64,000 bases of DNA from Metellina segmentata. Its lineage: Eukaryota > Arthropoda > Arachnida > Araneae > Tetragnathidae. Below, in pieces: positions 23,572 to 35,135 of this stretch (its first letter is position 1; every line of letters starts with the position of its first letter). A program made the translations under genes and the position numbers. Under the pieces are notes generated by a model. It had not been told where the DNA came from, did not search any database, and saw only the letters and a program-made list of their open reading frames with translations. The stretch lies in NCBI GenBank assembly GCA_947359465.1, contig OX375876.1:70314998-70378997 (forward strand), given 5' to 3'.

Positions 23572-24848
23572 GTGGAAGGTGTCGAACCTTGGGACAGTTG
23601 TACCTTGAAATAGTTTATATTGTACTGCCTCCTTTTGAGTAAGTAGCATAAAAACACACTGTAGTTTACCATTTGCCACCAAAGAACCTTCTCACAAAGA
23701 TTGACACTCAACAGGTGCTTGTTGTGTTTTCTAAACAACTAATTGAACTACGTCCTCTAATTTGTAAACATTTTGGATTTTTTAATTTCGATTATTGTAT
23801 TTTCATTAATTATAATTACATTTTTTTAGGGTTGATAAAGTTAGTTATAAATCTGTTCTATTCAATAATGATACGATTTCAATGTAAACATAATAAGATA
23901 CTAATTTCTAGAATGTTTTATTTGTAAAGGCAACCAGTTGTACCTCGGGACAAAATAAATATTGTACCTTGGGACATCCCAGGGTATAACAATTTATTTT
24001 GTCCTTTGATACAACAGTATGGGTTTAGAAATACACTAATACCCTAATGTTAAGCGATAGGTGGAACAGACGGAAGTCGGTGCATATAAATTTGTATATA
24101 AATGTTATTTAATTGAGACCAAGGACTAACAAAAACACTTGTTTGGAAGAAACGTATTAAGTAAAATTGCAGTTCTTTTTATACATATTAAGAAACAAAA
24201 TATTAAAAAAATTGACGTTCAAAGTAAAAAAGCTATTTTGATATCCATGGCTTCATAAAATCTAACAAATTCATCTGACGTCTTAATGCCTTCTTTTTTT
24301 CACGCGGAATTTCTTCGTAGCAAGTTAATATTTTTTTGTTCCTTGCTTTGTATCTATAACGCGTTCTAGGTTGGAATCTATCTATAATATTAAAAAGGTA
24401 TGGCATCTAAATTTTTTAAGCCCTTTTTATCTATCCAGGCCGCGCAGATGGTCTTAAACAGCCTTCCCATTGGTTTTGAGTACAGGTGCTATTTAACTTA
24501 TTCCGAGAAAAATTTGATAACACAGAGAGATATTTTGGAGAGCTCGAGTTGAGCCGAGGTGTTTGTTTTGTGAAGCTCGTTTATGGGGCCACAGTCGTTG
24601 AATTTTGGCCTATTTGCAGAGCACAAGTCACAGGGATGAAAATCTATATTGTAATATAGTATATATAAAAAAAAATTTTTTTAATAAATGCAAGTTGTTT
24701 GTAAATCAGGCTGTTTCGTTGTGTTGACAGTCAAACCACTCGGCCCAATACGCTACAGCGTATCACAGCAAGCTAAACACTAAAAAAACGGACGTCAGTG
24801 TTGCTAAGCGATAAAATGTTGAAACTGTATGTATTTTTTTATAAACTA

Positions 24849-25140
24849 GGGGGCTCCGCCCCCTGCTCGCTTACGCTCGCCAACCCCCGGGGATTGCTGC
24901 GCAATCCCATTTGGTTTGCTTCGCAAACCAACACTCCTGTCACAGATACCATTTGGTTTGCTTCGCAAACCAACATTACTTTCACAGAGTGAAACTATCT
25001 GAATAATTCGTATTATGCTGATTTCACTTTCCGGTTCATGACGTCACAGCGAGGGCTTCGCTGCGTCTCGCTTACGCTCGCCGACCCCGGGGATTGCTAC
25101 GCAATCCGTTTGGTTTGCTTTCTCAAACCAATACTTCTTT
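24849..25140 (-). repeat. Hairpin-dense block at the Helitron 3' end
   Basis: It is a series of perfect short hairpins: GGGGGCTCCGCCCCC (24849-24863), GGATTGCTGCGCAATCC (24893-24909) and TTGGTTTGCTTCGCAAACCAA twice, plus GCTTACGC. A second round of the same modules occupies 25,038-25,135 (GGGCTTCGC, GCTTACGCTCGCC, GGATTGCTACGCAATCC). It is GC-rich against an AT-rich background. Confidence 0.75.
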
Positions 25141-25454
25141 CGCAAGTGATTTAACTTTTTTTTGCTTTAACACTTAATGCACCCTAAACTAATAGCCGCA
25201 TCAGTAAAAAATCTTCTGCATCTTGTTCCCTGTACAATTTTAACTAAACATTGTTAATATCCAAACTTTACGATCTGTACTTTGTCGGTAAACTGTCTTG
25301 AAAACAGAGGGAAAAAAGCGAGCCTTTTTCCTCGCCAAATAAAAAGAAATCGTTTTTATGGCAATTGTTGCTACGATAAATTTGATATCTGGCAAACCCG
25401 ATAGTCAAAAGTGTAACCCACTACTGCTTTCGGAAGCAGCTATGCGAACTGAAA

Positions 25455-26000
25455 AATACGAAATTTGTGTCACCAACTTTTGATTGCATCGAATTTATTT
25501 ATGAACCAATTTTAAAAATAATTGTACCGTAAGAAAGAGTATATTCTGAGGTATACTGCAATATTTTTAAAATTAAAAATTAACAGTAATACTATACAGA
25601 TATGACCATTTTAGTTTTGTATCGGAAGTTACGATCTGAAAGTTCCGAAAATTGTATGACCCACTTTTATTTGCATCGATTTTATTTATTAACCAATTTG
25701 AAAAATAATTGTACCATAAGAAAGAGTGTAATGTAATGTATTCAGTGATGTTTTCAAATTTAAAAAATAATGGCTTTTGCCGTAGACAAAACGGTTTTAA
25801 CAATAAGTAGCGAAAATATCCAAAGATTCCGAATTTTGTATGACGAACTTTTGATCGCATCCAATTTAATTATTAACCGATTTCAAAAATAATAGTACCG
25901 TAAGAAAGAGTATATTCTGAGGTATACTGCTATATTTTAAAAATTAAAAACTAATAGTAATTAGATATAGATACGGCAGTTTTAAAAAAAAGTAACAAAA
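25455..26000. repeat. Tandem repeat of about 185 bp inside the Helitron
   Basis: The phrase ATAATTGTACCGTAAGAAAG recurs at about 25,518, 25,705 and 25,889 (spacing 187 and 184), each after a TTTATTTATTAACCAATTT-like stretch and before TTTTAAAATTAAAAA. Nearly three diverged units are present. Confidence 0.75.
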
Positions 26001-26471
26001 ATGTCCCGATTTTTCCCGAATTTCAAAAAAATATTATCAAGAACCACATTTAAATTTCAAAAAAAACTCGACGAGCTGCAAAAATTTACGTTGAGAGGTA
26101 CTCTTAAAAAAAAACTCACGACTAAAGACTGAAATTTTGAATGTGTTTTGCTCACTCGCGGAAGAAATTTCACTTCTTCAACTTTAACACTTAATAAAAC
26201 CTAAACTAATAGCTGCATCGGAAAAAAATCTTAATAATTATCCAGGGAATACGATGAAGAACAAAGCATGTTAATTTCATATTTTTCCGATCAGTACTTT
26301 CTCGGGAAACCGTCTAAGAATGGAGCTAAACAACAAAAATTTCAATTCTTCGGCGGCGGCGGCGGCGGCGGCGGTAACTTTTTTTTAATATAGAGAGATA
26401 CGGAATTTAGTATGTGTGGAATTGATTTTTATTTTGTAGTCTACTTCAAACAGTCTAAAAGTAACATATAT

Positions 26472-27232
26472 TCTAATGTACAAAATGTATCCCAAGGTAC
26501 AACATGTATCCCAAGGTACAACATGTATACCAAGGTACAACACATGTATGCCAAGGTACAACAACATGTATCCAAAGGTACAACAACTTGTATCCCAATT
26601 TACAACAATATGTATCCTAATGTAAAACAACATGTATCCCAAGGTACAACACATGTATCCCAAGGTACAACAACATGTTTCCAATGTACAACAATACGTA
26701 TCCTAATGTAAAACAACATGTAACCCAAAGTACAACAACATGTATCCCAAGGTACAACAACATGTATCCCAAGATACAACAAAATGTATCCCAATTTACA
26801 ACAATATGTATCCTAATGTTTTTTTTTCTAATGGCGGGCACGTTTGACCTAAGTCATTGACCACTACAAGGCCGGAATTGATGGCCACTTGCGAAGGAGC
26901 ACCCAGTGGGAGGACCATCATTGCCCCTAGCAATTTATACTTTGTAATTTTGAACCATGTTCAGATGGCGAAGCAACACCTGAGCTGGTATAAGCTTACA
27001 AACATCCATGCTCGAACCAGGGACCTTCCGATCTAGAGGCTAACACCTTAACCACTATACCGGTTGGTCGATTGTATCCTAATGTAAAACAACATTTATC
27101 CCAAGGTACAACAACATTTATCCCAAGGTACAACAACATGTATCCCAAGGTGCAACAATATGTATCCTAATGTAAAACAACATGTATCCCAAAGTACAAC
27201 AACATGTATCCCAAGGTACAACAACAAGGTGT
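26472..27232 (+). repeat. Minisatellite of about 20 bp, interrupted by a SINE
   Basis: The array has a unit near ACATGTATCCCAAGGTACAA and variants TGTATCCTAATGTAAAACAA, with about 25-30 units in all over 26472-26819 and 27073-27232. The unit's core CCCAAGGTACAA is the reverse complement of the flanking transposon's subterminal motif TTGTACCTTGGG. Apparent open frames on both strands come from the repeat and are not genes. Confidence 0.85.
26820..27072 (-). repeat. tRNA-derived SINE, poly-A type, inside the minisatellite
   Basis: On the minus strand it begins GACCAACCGGTATAGTGGTT (box A region TAGTGGTTAAGG). Then come a degraded box B (GGTTCGAGC), the core TTCAAAATTACAAAG, the body GGGCAATGATGG and CCCACTGGGTGCTCC, and an A-rich tail after GCCATTAG. 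It is flanked by TGTATCCTAATGT at 26807-26819 and 27073-27085. The same family lies at 47193-47443. Confidence 0.85.
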
Positions 27233-27427
27233 TGTACCTTGGGAAATTTGCATAGATTAACAAAGCAATTTATTAAACAGTTAGTGATGGAGGTACAAAT
27301 AACTAAGTATGGCAAATTTTTTCAAAAGTAATTAATGTAAATAGTTGATGAAAAAAAAACTGCAGCTACATTATAGTCTCAGGAAAAATATTTGTTTAAA
27401 ATTGTCCCAAGGTACGACACCTTCCCC

Positions 27428-28654
27428 TACGTGTGAATCTCAAAAAAGGTTGATAAAATATTAATTAAATTTTTTACTGGTATTTGATAAAAAAAATTCA
27501 ATTAAGAAATGGAAAATAACATAATATAACAAATAGTACAAAATAGAAGATCAACACTTTCCAATATCACCAATACAAAACAATACCAGATAGTATCCCC
27601 ATACCTCCTTCTACTATTACGCCACTATTCCAAATAAAAATGCTTCGAAGAGGTGCACCATTTAAATGACATTCACTTATTCCCTTAAAAGTTTAGGCAA
27701 ACAAATAACAAAAGATTATTTTTTTCCACTTTGTATGCTGCTTTAGGATAGGCAACAAAGTTATTAAATCCTTTTTACGACTCAAAACACAGAGTTCCAA
27801 AATCAATTGTGTGAAGTGGATAATTCTGCAAGGCAGTATATTCAGTTTCATAACATGGTTTTCCATAAGGGGCGTAAGTATGCTCAGCAACAGAACCCAG
27901 TGCATGTTACTCAAACTCTTAAAATATTTATCAATGCCTGGCAGTATTTTTACCTTAAATATATGCTTGCAAAAACGCTACTGCTACTTGCTACCGTTGA
28001 CCTGCTATTACCAAAATTAATGACTGGGGGTTCAAAGACTCCTGTGGAATACTAATTGGTAGAAGTCAAAATTGCATCTGGTACAGTTATGGGATTGTCA
28101 ACCTAGAAAAATGTATGGACATATATTACTATGTACCCAATGAATTTACTAAGGTTTTACGTGGGTCATTCCACTGTCATGTCACGGATAGTCAAAAACA
28201 GATTTTGACAGTAAAATAGATGTACACAATTAATAAAAAAGAGTTGAACTTGAACTATTTTTCCTTCAAATAAAGCTTATCCCGAATTTTTCTGTATTTG
28301 TTTTTGGAAAAAAGGCTAATGTCAAGCCTTTAGGTACGATTCATTTACTGTTGCATTAACATATTCTACAGATACGTGACAACACACTTGATATTAAAAT
28401 AGTTTTTTTCGTATAGAAAAAAAATACATTTATTCTACAAACTTGGGTTAAGCTTACTTTAAAGAAAGACAGTTTGTGATTAATAGACTGATAAAGAATA
28501 ATCTAAGACAATCGGGCATTTTATTGTATAAAGTACATTGTACTGTGTGCGTATGTGACAAAGGAAAATCCTTCATTCGAAGTCCGTAATTGAATAATAA
28601 CTTCATACATTTAGAATTACAATTACAATTTATTAATTCCCAGAATAAAGTAGA
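27428..28654. other. AT-rich stretch, nothing recognised
   Basis: No coding region, terminus or tandem structure could be supported. Confidence 0.4.
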
Positions 28655-29690
28655 GCAGGGGTAGCACAGTTAAAAGAGCAACGGATTAGCAAACAGAGTG
28701 TTGTGACAACGAAACGTGATTCAGCCAAAAACCGTCGTGTATACGGGGACAGGTGTTGTTAAATCTGCCGTGGCCTTAAATGTCCTCACGTTGGTTTGGT
28801 GTAGAAGTTTGGGAAGTAGGATGCCAGTTTAAGTAATGTTCTAGTCATATGATCTTTGTTCAAATTACGAGGCATTGTCCTTGTACCTTTCCTATAAAGC
28901 AGTGGTCCCCAACCCCCAGGCCACGGACCGGTACCGGGCCGTCGATCAAATGGTACCGGGCCGTATAAGAAATATTAAATTATTTCCATTTTATTTATTT
29001 GGTGTATTTATCTCGGGCTTGTGCGGTTCTTATCTATGAAATGTCCACTCAAATTAGGAGGCGGTAAATCAGAACTTGAAATTTGTTCTGTTACTAGAGC
29101 TTCAATTATGATTTCTGAATTCTGTATGTCTCTATTTTCTAATTTTGACAAATGTCACAACTGTTTTCAAGTTGGCAGAACTGAAGTTGTGGGGACGGCG
29201 CGTGAACATAGGCATGTTGGACATGTTTCAGACATTAGCGGGGATTTTAGGCGAGACTGAGCCTAAACATTCATTCTCCTAGTTGGTGCACGATCACCTG
29301 TCTTTGCTTTTAAAAGAGTTCGAGCGCTTCGTGGGTTTTTTGTGATTGGGAAACTATTTTATTGATTTAGCGTTCTAATGAGTTAAAATGTTAAATCACA
29401 TTATATTCATTTTTTGGTGTAACTGTATTTTATTTTGAAGGCATGTTTAAATCCAATAAAATTAAAATTATTGAATCAAAACAATCTAAAATATAAACAA
29501 TCAACGTACCCCCCCCCCAGCGGGCTGCGTTAAAATTATCAAACGTTGATCCGGTCCGCGGCGATAAAAAGGTTGAGGAGCACTGCTATAGAGGATTGAT
29601 ACTGGACCGTCGCCAAAAGTACGTTGTGTTGCTCCAGTACGACGTTAAATACGACGTTAACGATCTACTTACGTCAAGAATAAAAAGAAA
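28655..29690 (+). repeat. SINE (GTGTTGCTCCAGT family) split by a hAT element
   Basis: The left part has a diverged tRNA-like head (GGGGTAGCACAGTTAAAAGAG), then TCTGCCGTGGCC, TCCTCACGTTGG and a worn core (TTCAAATTACGAGG). The right part (29,586-29,690) resumes with GGATTGATACTGGACCGTCG and GTGTTGCTCCAGTACGACGT. It lines up with the uninterrupted SINE at 47988-48327, which shows where the hAT element entered. Confidence 0.75.
28900..29585. mobile_element. hAT-type non-autonomous element, 686 bp
   Basis: Tips CAGTGGTCCCCAACC and (reversed) CAGTGCTCCTCAACC match the CAGNG-TCAACC hAT terminus, and GGACCGG occurs in both subterminal regions. Target duplication is 8 bp with one mismatch: CTATAAAG (28892-28899) and CTATAGAG (29586-29593). 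No transposase motif is visible. A C9 run lies at about 29,510-29,518. It sits inside a SINE, so it is younger than that SINE copy. Confidence 0.85.
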
Positions 29691-30079
29691 CAACTAATTT
29701 ACAAAGCTACTAATTTTGTCTAATAATGCAGTAAGTTTACAACAATCTAGCAACTGAAACCTCATTTTGTTGCGATTCTATGGTGAAGCTTCTAAACACA
29801 TTTATTGTTCACTCAAAGAAAACATGATATTTTAGAAATTCCTACCCATCAACTTCATGCCAATGACATGAAATGAATCATCCCGAAATCTTTTAATGAC
29901 AAGTACTTATAAACGTGCATCCGGAAAATGCTTGTATAGTTCCCTCCGTACATATATTTGCACGCAACCAATCAGAAAATACCATTTTTTGTCCTGTCAA
30001 CATTGTCGATTGGCACAGCTGCAGTACCGTCGATTGACTAATCGCTCCCTATATACGAGTAACTCTCGAGAAAGGTAGC
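29691..30079. other. Short unannotated stretch
   Basis: Moderate GC and no recognisable element or gene. Confidence 0.4.
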
Positions 30080-30212
30080 TGTTGAATTTTGCGTCACACT
30101 AGAGCAACACAGCAGGCTATTATCGACAATCCGGAATTAATCCCGAAAGGAAAGATTCATGGAAAAGACCTCGTAATTTTGAATCTCTGTCAGATGACGA
30201 AGTAAATCTAAA
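30080..30212 (-). repeat. SINE 3' part, GTGTTGCTC family
   Basis: Minus-strand reading has the core TTCGTCATCTGACAG-GATTCAAAATTACGAGG, then CTTTCCTTTCGGGATTAAT and GTGTTGCTCTAGTGTGACG. The head is missing. Confidence 0.75.
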
Positions 30213-30257
30213 CAAAACGGCAGCTAATGTTTAAAACTTCTATTAATCTTCCTGTAG

Positions 30258-30484
30258 GCCAAGGTTGGTTTGGGGTTTGATGGCATACAAGGGCCATACT
30301 GGAGCATGCTGCTCCTCCAGAAACAATCGAACTTATCGACATACACTCATAATGAGAGTTTTACTGACACATGAGAGAAATACAACCAGATAGTTATTAC
30401 ACATGACAGGAATCGAATCTGCGCCACCTACAACTCGAAGGTTACTAGCGCAGTGGGCATTCCCACTGAGCCACAAAATCCTCT
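30258..30484 (-). repeat. tRNA-derived SINE, GGCTCAGTGGG family
   Basis: On the minus strand it begins TTGTGGCTCAGTGGGAATGC (box A), followed by GCGCTAGTAACCTTCGAGTT and a box B AGATTCGATTCC. The body contains TCTGGTTGTATTTCTC and ends AGCATGCTCCAGTATGGCCC, TTGTATGCC. Relatives are at 33944-34198, 40213-40300 (head only) and 59473-59525 (tail only). Confidence 0.8.
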
Positions 30485-33240
30485 TAAAAGACAGAGTGCT
30501 ATCCGATGAATTCAAAATATGCGAGTACATTTAAATGGAGCAGAGTAGGAAATTCCTCTTTTATTATCTTAAAATATGTATTTGCTTCACTGCATTATAG
30601 TATTTTTTCAAAAATTGTATACTATATATGGAGCATATCAAAGTACAATAAGTAGTTTTAAAATGTTGAGACACGATACCAATGATGGTAAAATGACTAA
30701 AATCTCGATTCTGTATGCAAAACCAAATAATTTTTTTTATAATCGCAGAATGTTGCGATTTTTTCACATGATTTTGCTTTTTAATTCATGTGCGCTATCA
30801 ATAGTCTAATGTCGCCATTTCAAGCCTTTTCATTTTCTATTGTCTAAGTAACAACATAATAGAATAACACAAATTGCGCTTTTGTTAATATGATTCCTCA
30901 TGTGTATGATTCCTCACATGTGTAATGATTCCCCACTTACGCCTTAATTCAAATTTTTTTTGTGTGCTTGTCTTGTTTTGTTACTACTTTTTTTTTGTTT
31001 AATTCTGAGGTAGTGGTTTAGTGTAAGCATAAGTTTATATTGTGACATCCTGGGAACACACAATTGCTGCCGTGTAAAAGATCCTATTTTGCTTTTTGTT
31101 ATAACAATGAAATCGAACGTTATCAAGTTATTCTAATAAAATATGTATAGTGTTCCTTTGTCGATCGTTTAATTTCTAGTATTCTAAAACTAAGTCTTCT
31201 CTTCCTCGCAACGTGAAACAAAAGTTACCTACTTTACAACGAACCACATTGAAGTTAAAAATACTTCATTTTCTATCAATTCAATTACTTTGTTTCAGAA
31301 GGCATATTAAAAATTCAGCAACAAATTCAGATAAAATTTTAGTATTGAAAATTTTACTCAAAAATTTGTTTGATAAATTGGTTAAAAACATAAATAAGGA
31401 ATTTTCTTTCTAAATACAGTTAGTAGGTTAATAACGAATTTATTTATTGAAGTATGTGTGTATGTATTTCGTATACAAAATCCGATTTTCAATTTCCAAA
31501 GTAGGTATGTAAGCTTATTAAATATTCCCCCTTACTCTAGAATAACATATCACCATTCTTATATTATTCATTAATAGTAAAGTAAAAATAGGCTTATTTT
31601 TTAATACATTTTCATCGCCTGATCTTTTTATTTCGAGATCTAGTTTTTGAAATACTTTACAGCATTTTCAATGGAATACTGAGTCTTTAAAAAAACATAC
31701 TATGTTTTGTAAACAGTTGATGAGAAATGAACTCAGCCGATTTATTTTAAACCGATGTGTAAATTGAAAATAATTTTAAAAAAGTTCTTCTTAATAAAAT
31801 ATATTGCCCTTTGACAAACCTACTTGATATTTTATGAAATGTTTTTTAAACCTTATATGTAACTTACCAGCAGAATATAATGTAACTATCTCTCGCAAAT
31901 AAGAAACATTTCTTTACAAAGTAGGTTGTATATTCAAGCTGTAAATTAATAATTCAGGTATATATTTAAGGTACGTTTCTTTTCTTCAAGTGATATTATT
32001 GGTGAATTCGGAAAACATTAGAAACTCATTTAAATCACAGTTGAAATTACTTTAATCAAGGTAAGATAGTTTAAATAATTTTATGTTTGAAGTGAATGTA
32101 TGAACTTTTCCATCTTATATAGGCAAGAAAAATATTTTGTATTCTTTTTTCTTTCAGTGTTTTTCTTGTTGATTTTTCTTCTTTTTTTGTATTTTGGAAC
32201 CCTTGTCTTTGTAACATCATTGGAAATTTGTATAATGTGTAACGTTTTACAAAGAAATATTTTCTGAAAGCATTTCAAATAGAGTATTGAATCTTACATT
32301 ATTTAAATATAGATTGTATAAGCCTATTTGTGAGTGAAATCATCCAAAGGTATTTTGCAATTATATGTATGTTTGGAAGAATTATTTTTCAAATTTCAAT
32401 GCAGATTTTGGATAATATAAATGGTTTTTGTCCCTTTTATAATTCTTTAAATATCTTCAATCAAATATATTTCTGATAAAATACTTATTCAAGTTTTTGC
32501 ATTCCCAAGATTACATATCACCAAGAACGGTAAAATGTTTATTGAATGGATTTTACAAGATTTTATCGTACCTATGATATTCCAATATCCTATGCCAATG
32601 TGCAAACGAAGTTTATTGGTTTTCTACTCCAATGCATATTACTACATTTTTTTCTCCTTCGTATAGGAAAAATATTTTCTTCTACTTTATAGAATATTTT
32701 CATTCAGGACAGCTGGAAATATAGTAGGTAATCGTAAAATATTTAATTCTTGAAGTAATAACATGCATATTCCCGTTCTTCAACATGTAGGCTTCTATGT
32801 ATGACTTCTGACCAAATTTGACCTTCCTCACCAAGTAAATCTTTTCTGATTCTTTCAACTAATATATGCGGTCATTTAATCATAAAGTTTATTGTAAGGC
32901 AAAAGCAATGTCACAATACAGTGACGCTCAGATAGTTATACAATTTACTAGTAAATGTAGTCCAAAATAGTTATTTAAATCTTGTTTAAACACAGGTTTG
33001 AAACGAAATTTTATTATTACCTTCCCAGTTATGCTAAGCATTTCTGATATTACAAGTCAGTTTTCGAAGCTATCCAATATCTCAAATTCATACTTCAGAA
33101 GATATTTCAGGCTTTCAGAGAAACAGTGGCCTAACCGACAAAAATCTGAACATTTTACTATCCTCTTTTATTAAGACCTTTTATTTTGTTTTAAATGTAC
33201 AGTTTCAAGTGTTCTAAAAATGCAAAATAACTTAGTGTTA
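30485..33240. other. Long AT-rich stretch, nothing recognised
   Basis: No coding region, RNA gene or element boundary is supported. A small repeated phrase (GATTCCTCATGTGTA, GATTCCTCACATGTG) occurs at 30,892-30,925. Confidence 0.4.
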
Positions 33241-33636
33241 GAGCCGCGGTAACTCAGGCAGTAGAGTGTCGGGCTCGCACCGGAAGGGTTGTGGGTTCTG
33301 TCCTCAGCGGAGCCTGCAATTCTGATGGTTGCGAGATTGGCGCTTGTACCTGGCTAAAGACCGTCGTGTTCGCTAATGGTGACTGGGGCACGTTAAATTG
33401 GTCGCGGTCACAAAGTCATCCATGTTCCTATACCAAATCAATACCTCTGGGGGTACCTGATGAGGGGGTTATCGGCCTCTGATTGGGATCTAAATTACGA
33501 TATGTGTGAGTGAATGGATGTGTGAAAGGCACCTTCCTGTAAAACGGATGTGTCATGCATGAAGAAGTCCAACCCTCCGGGGCAATGTCACCCCCAATTG
33601 GGTCATATATGGCCCGCACGACAACAACAACAACAA
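33241..33636 (+). repeat. tRNA-derived SINE with an ACA tail, full length
   Basis: The head GAGCCGCGGTAACTCAGGCA with GTAGAG is a box A, and GTGGGTTCTGTCCTC is an approximate box B. A body of about 310 bp follows (for example CTAAAGACCGTCGTG, GGTACCTGATGAGG, CCAACCCTCCGGGGC). The end is a CAACAACAACAAC tail at 33,619-33,636. Its length and simple tail are typical of a SINE. Its body differs from the other SINEs in the window. Confidence 0.8.
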
Positions 33637-33943
33637 CTTAGTGTTGATCACTGCAAACCAAATTTTTAAAATCTCAAATCATCTTGTGGATAAATAACAG
33701 TATATAAAAACTGGTGGCAAGAAAATCGAAATTATCAGCATTGAGTATGCTGGCGGGTTGGCCACCCTTGCTTGGATAGCCTTATTTATATCGAGAATGG
33801 AAGAAATCCAACACAAGAATTTGAATGAAGATCATAATTTTATGTTTCCTTTTAATCTCATATTTTCTACTATATATCTAGACAGAAATCGTCTAGTAAG
33901 CGATTAATATGTATATGTTGAGATTGGGTGAGTGTTTTTCTTC
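33637..33943. other. Short unannotated stretch
   Basis: Nothing recognisable between two SINEs. Confidence 0.4.
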
Positions 33944-34198
33944 TTTTTTTTTTTGGGGGGGGGCGTATAGTGCAAGGGCCATATTTTGGCCATGCTGTAC
34001 CAGACACAAGACATACAATGTTTAAGTAATAGACATACACAGACAATACAAATTTACAGACACAGTGGAGATAAATTCACCCAGAGAGGAATTTACCTGA
34101 TAGCCTCATTTAGATAGCTTCAATAGAACATACCAGGAATCGAACTGCTACTCAAAGGTTGCTAGCTCAGTGGACGTGCCCACTGAGCCACGTACGTG
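33944..34198 (-). repeat. tRNA-derived SINE, GGCTCAGTGGG family
   Basis: Minus-strand head GTGGCTCAGTGGGCACGTCC, then GAGCTAGCAACCTTTGAGT and box B GCAGTTCGATTCC. The body ends GGTACAGCATGGCCAAAATA and TGGCCCTTGCACTAT. A C9 run and a long A run form the 3' end (33,944-33,964 on the plus strand). Confidence 0.8.
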
Positions 34199-34473
34199 TT
34201 GAGGTATATATGATGTAAATTAAATCGTAGCTATGTTTTTAATATTGTTACAATTTTTCTAAACCGAAAAAGTATTACTACATAATTGGGTCAGATGAAA
34301 ACCAAATGTCTCTTGGTTTTAATTTTAGCTTGCATGAAAGTTCTAAAACCTGTGTTTCTTAAGGTAACCTAACAATTTTAACAAATTATTTATCGTACAT
34401 ATTTTTATGAACTTACCATAAACTGTTTCATTTGATCTCTAGAATCACTTTTACATTTGACCTTTAGAATCTA

Positions 34474-34690
34474 GTAGTCCTTATTTAAAAACTAGTAGTC
34501 ATTATTTAAAAACTAGTAGTCATTATTTAAAAACTAGTAGTTATTATTTAAAAACTAGTAGTCATTAATTAAAAACTAGTAGTCATTACATAAAAACTAG
34601 TAGTCATTATTTAAAAACTAATAGTCATTATTTAAAAGCAATGCTACATTTTTCTTCTAACCTCTGCTACTTATTTAAAAAGTCATTGCT
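34474..34690 (+). repeat. 21-bp minisatellite
   Basis: The unit TAGTCATTATTTAAAAACTAG is repeated about eight times almost perfectly, then degenerates to CATTGCTACTTATTTAAAA. No coding frame or element accompanies it. Confidence 0.9.
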
Positions 34691-35100
34691 ACTTATTTAA
34701 AAAACAATTGTTACAATTTGTTTTCCAGAATCGTTACATCGTTGCATTTTATTCTAATAAAATCTCGTTTCAAAGATGTATTTATTGAATATCATTATGT
34801 CGTATGATTATTAATCCTCCTGGTCTAGACAAGGTATCTCGTTATCAATAAAATTGGCAAGATCTTGATAGTATCTCATAATTAGAAAAATTCGACTGAT
34901 CTTTATGGAGGAGATACCTTGCCGAAACCGCTTTCAGGATTATACCATTGGGATATTAGGTTTAAGCTGTGTATAGAATATAAATTGGTTAATATGTACT
35001 TTAAAAAGCGCAGTATTAAGAACCCTTTTTTAAATTAAGGATGTGTAGAGGCAAGACTACATCCAGGTAACTACTCAAAACCTGCAAAGTAAAAAAAAAA
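34691..35100. other. Unannotated stretch upstream of a LINE tail
   Basis: AT-rich with no recognised feature. The 5' limit of the LINE fragment is unclear and may lie here. Confidence 0.35.
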
Positions 35101-35135
35101 AACATGCGGTGACGTCAAATGCTTGATTCTTCGGA

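Larger units (their letters stand above)
24846..26398 (-). mobile_element. Non-autonomous Helitron, 1.55 kb
   Basis: On the minus strand it starts A^TCTCTCTATATTAAAAAA (base 26398) and ends with a GGGGG-CGGAG-CCCCC hairpin followed by CTAG^T (24846, flanking T from 24845). These are the 5' TC and hairpin-CTRR hallmarks of Helitrons inserted at AT. A GCC trinucleotide run lies just inside the 5' end (26352-26374). The 3' 300 bp is packed with short hairpins and the middle holds a tandem array of about 185 bp. There is no Rep/helicase coding, so it depends on an autonomous relative. Confidence 0.8.
23572..27427. mobile_element. TA-flanked DNA transposon (pogo-like?) with nested insertions
   Basis: The left tip GTGGAAGGTGTCGAACCTTG and the reverse-complemented right tip GGGGAAGGTGTCGTACCTTG are inverted repeats extending about 28 bp, each preceded by TA (23570-23571; 27428-27429). 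The motif TACCTTGGGACA recurs inside both ends (for example 23,965-23,976). No transposase frame is present. The interior holds a complete Helitron (24846-26398), a minisatellite (26472-26819 and 27073-27232) and a SINE (26820-27072). The TA duplication points to Tc1/mariner/pogo. The tip resembles that of the pogo-like relic at 45714 (GGGAAAGGTGGGGCAC), so pogo-like is inferred. Confidence 0.65.

Noticed and set aside
24849..25140. CRISPR array or bacterial palindromic repeats
   Set aside because: Hairpins are unequal in spacing, lack constant repeats with unique spacers, and lie at the 3' end of a Helitron in eukaryotic DNA.
26385..27315. Proteins with repeated LGYMLLYLGIHVV-like or tyrosine/valine-rich units on both strands
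   Set aside because: They are translations of the 20-bp minisatellite in several frames.
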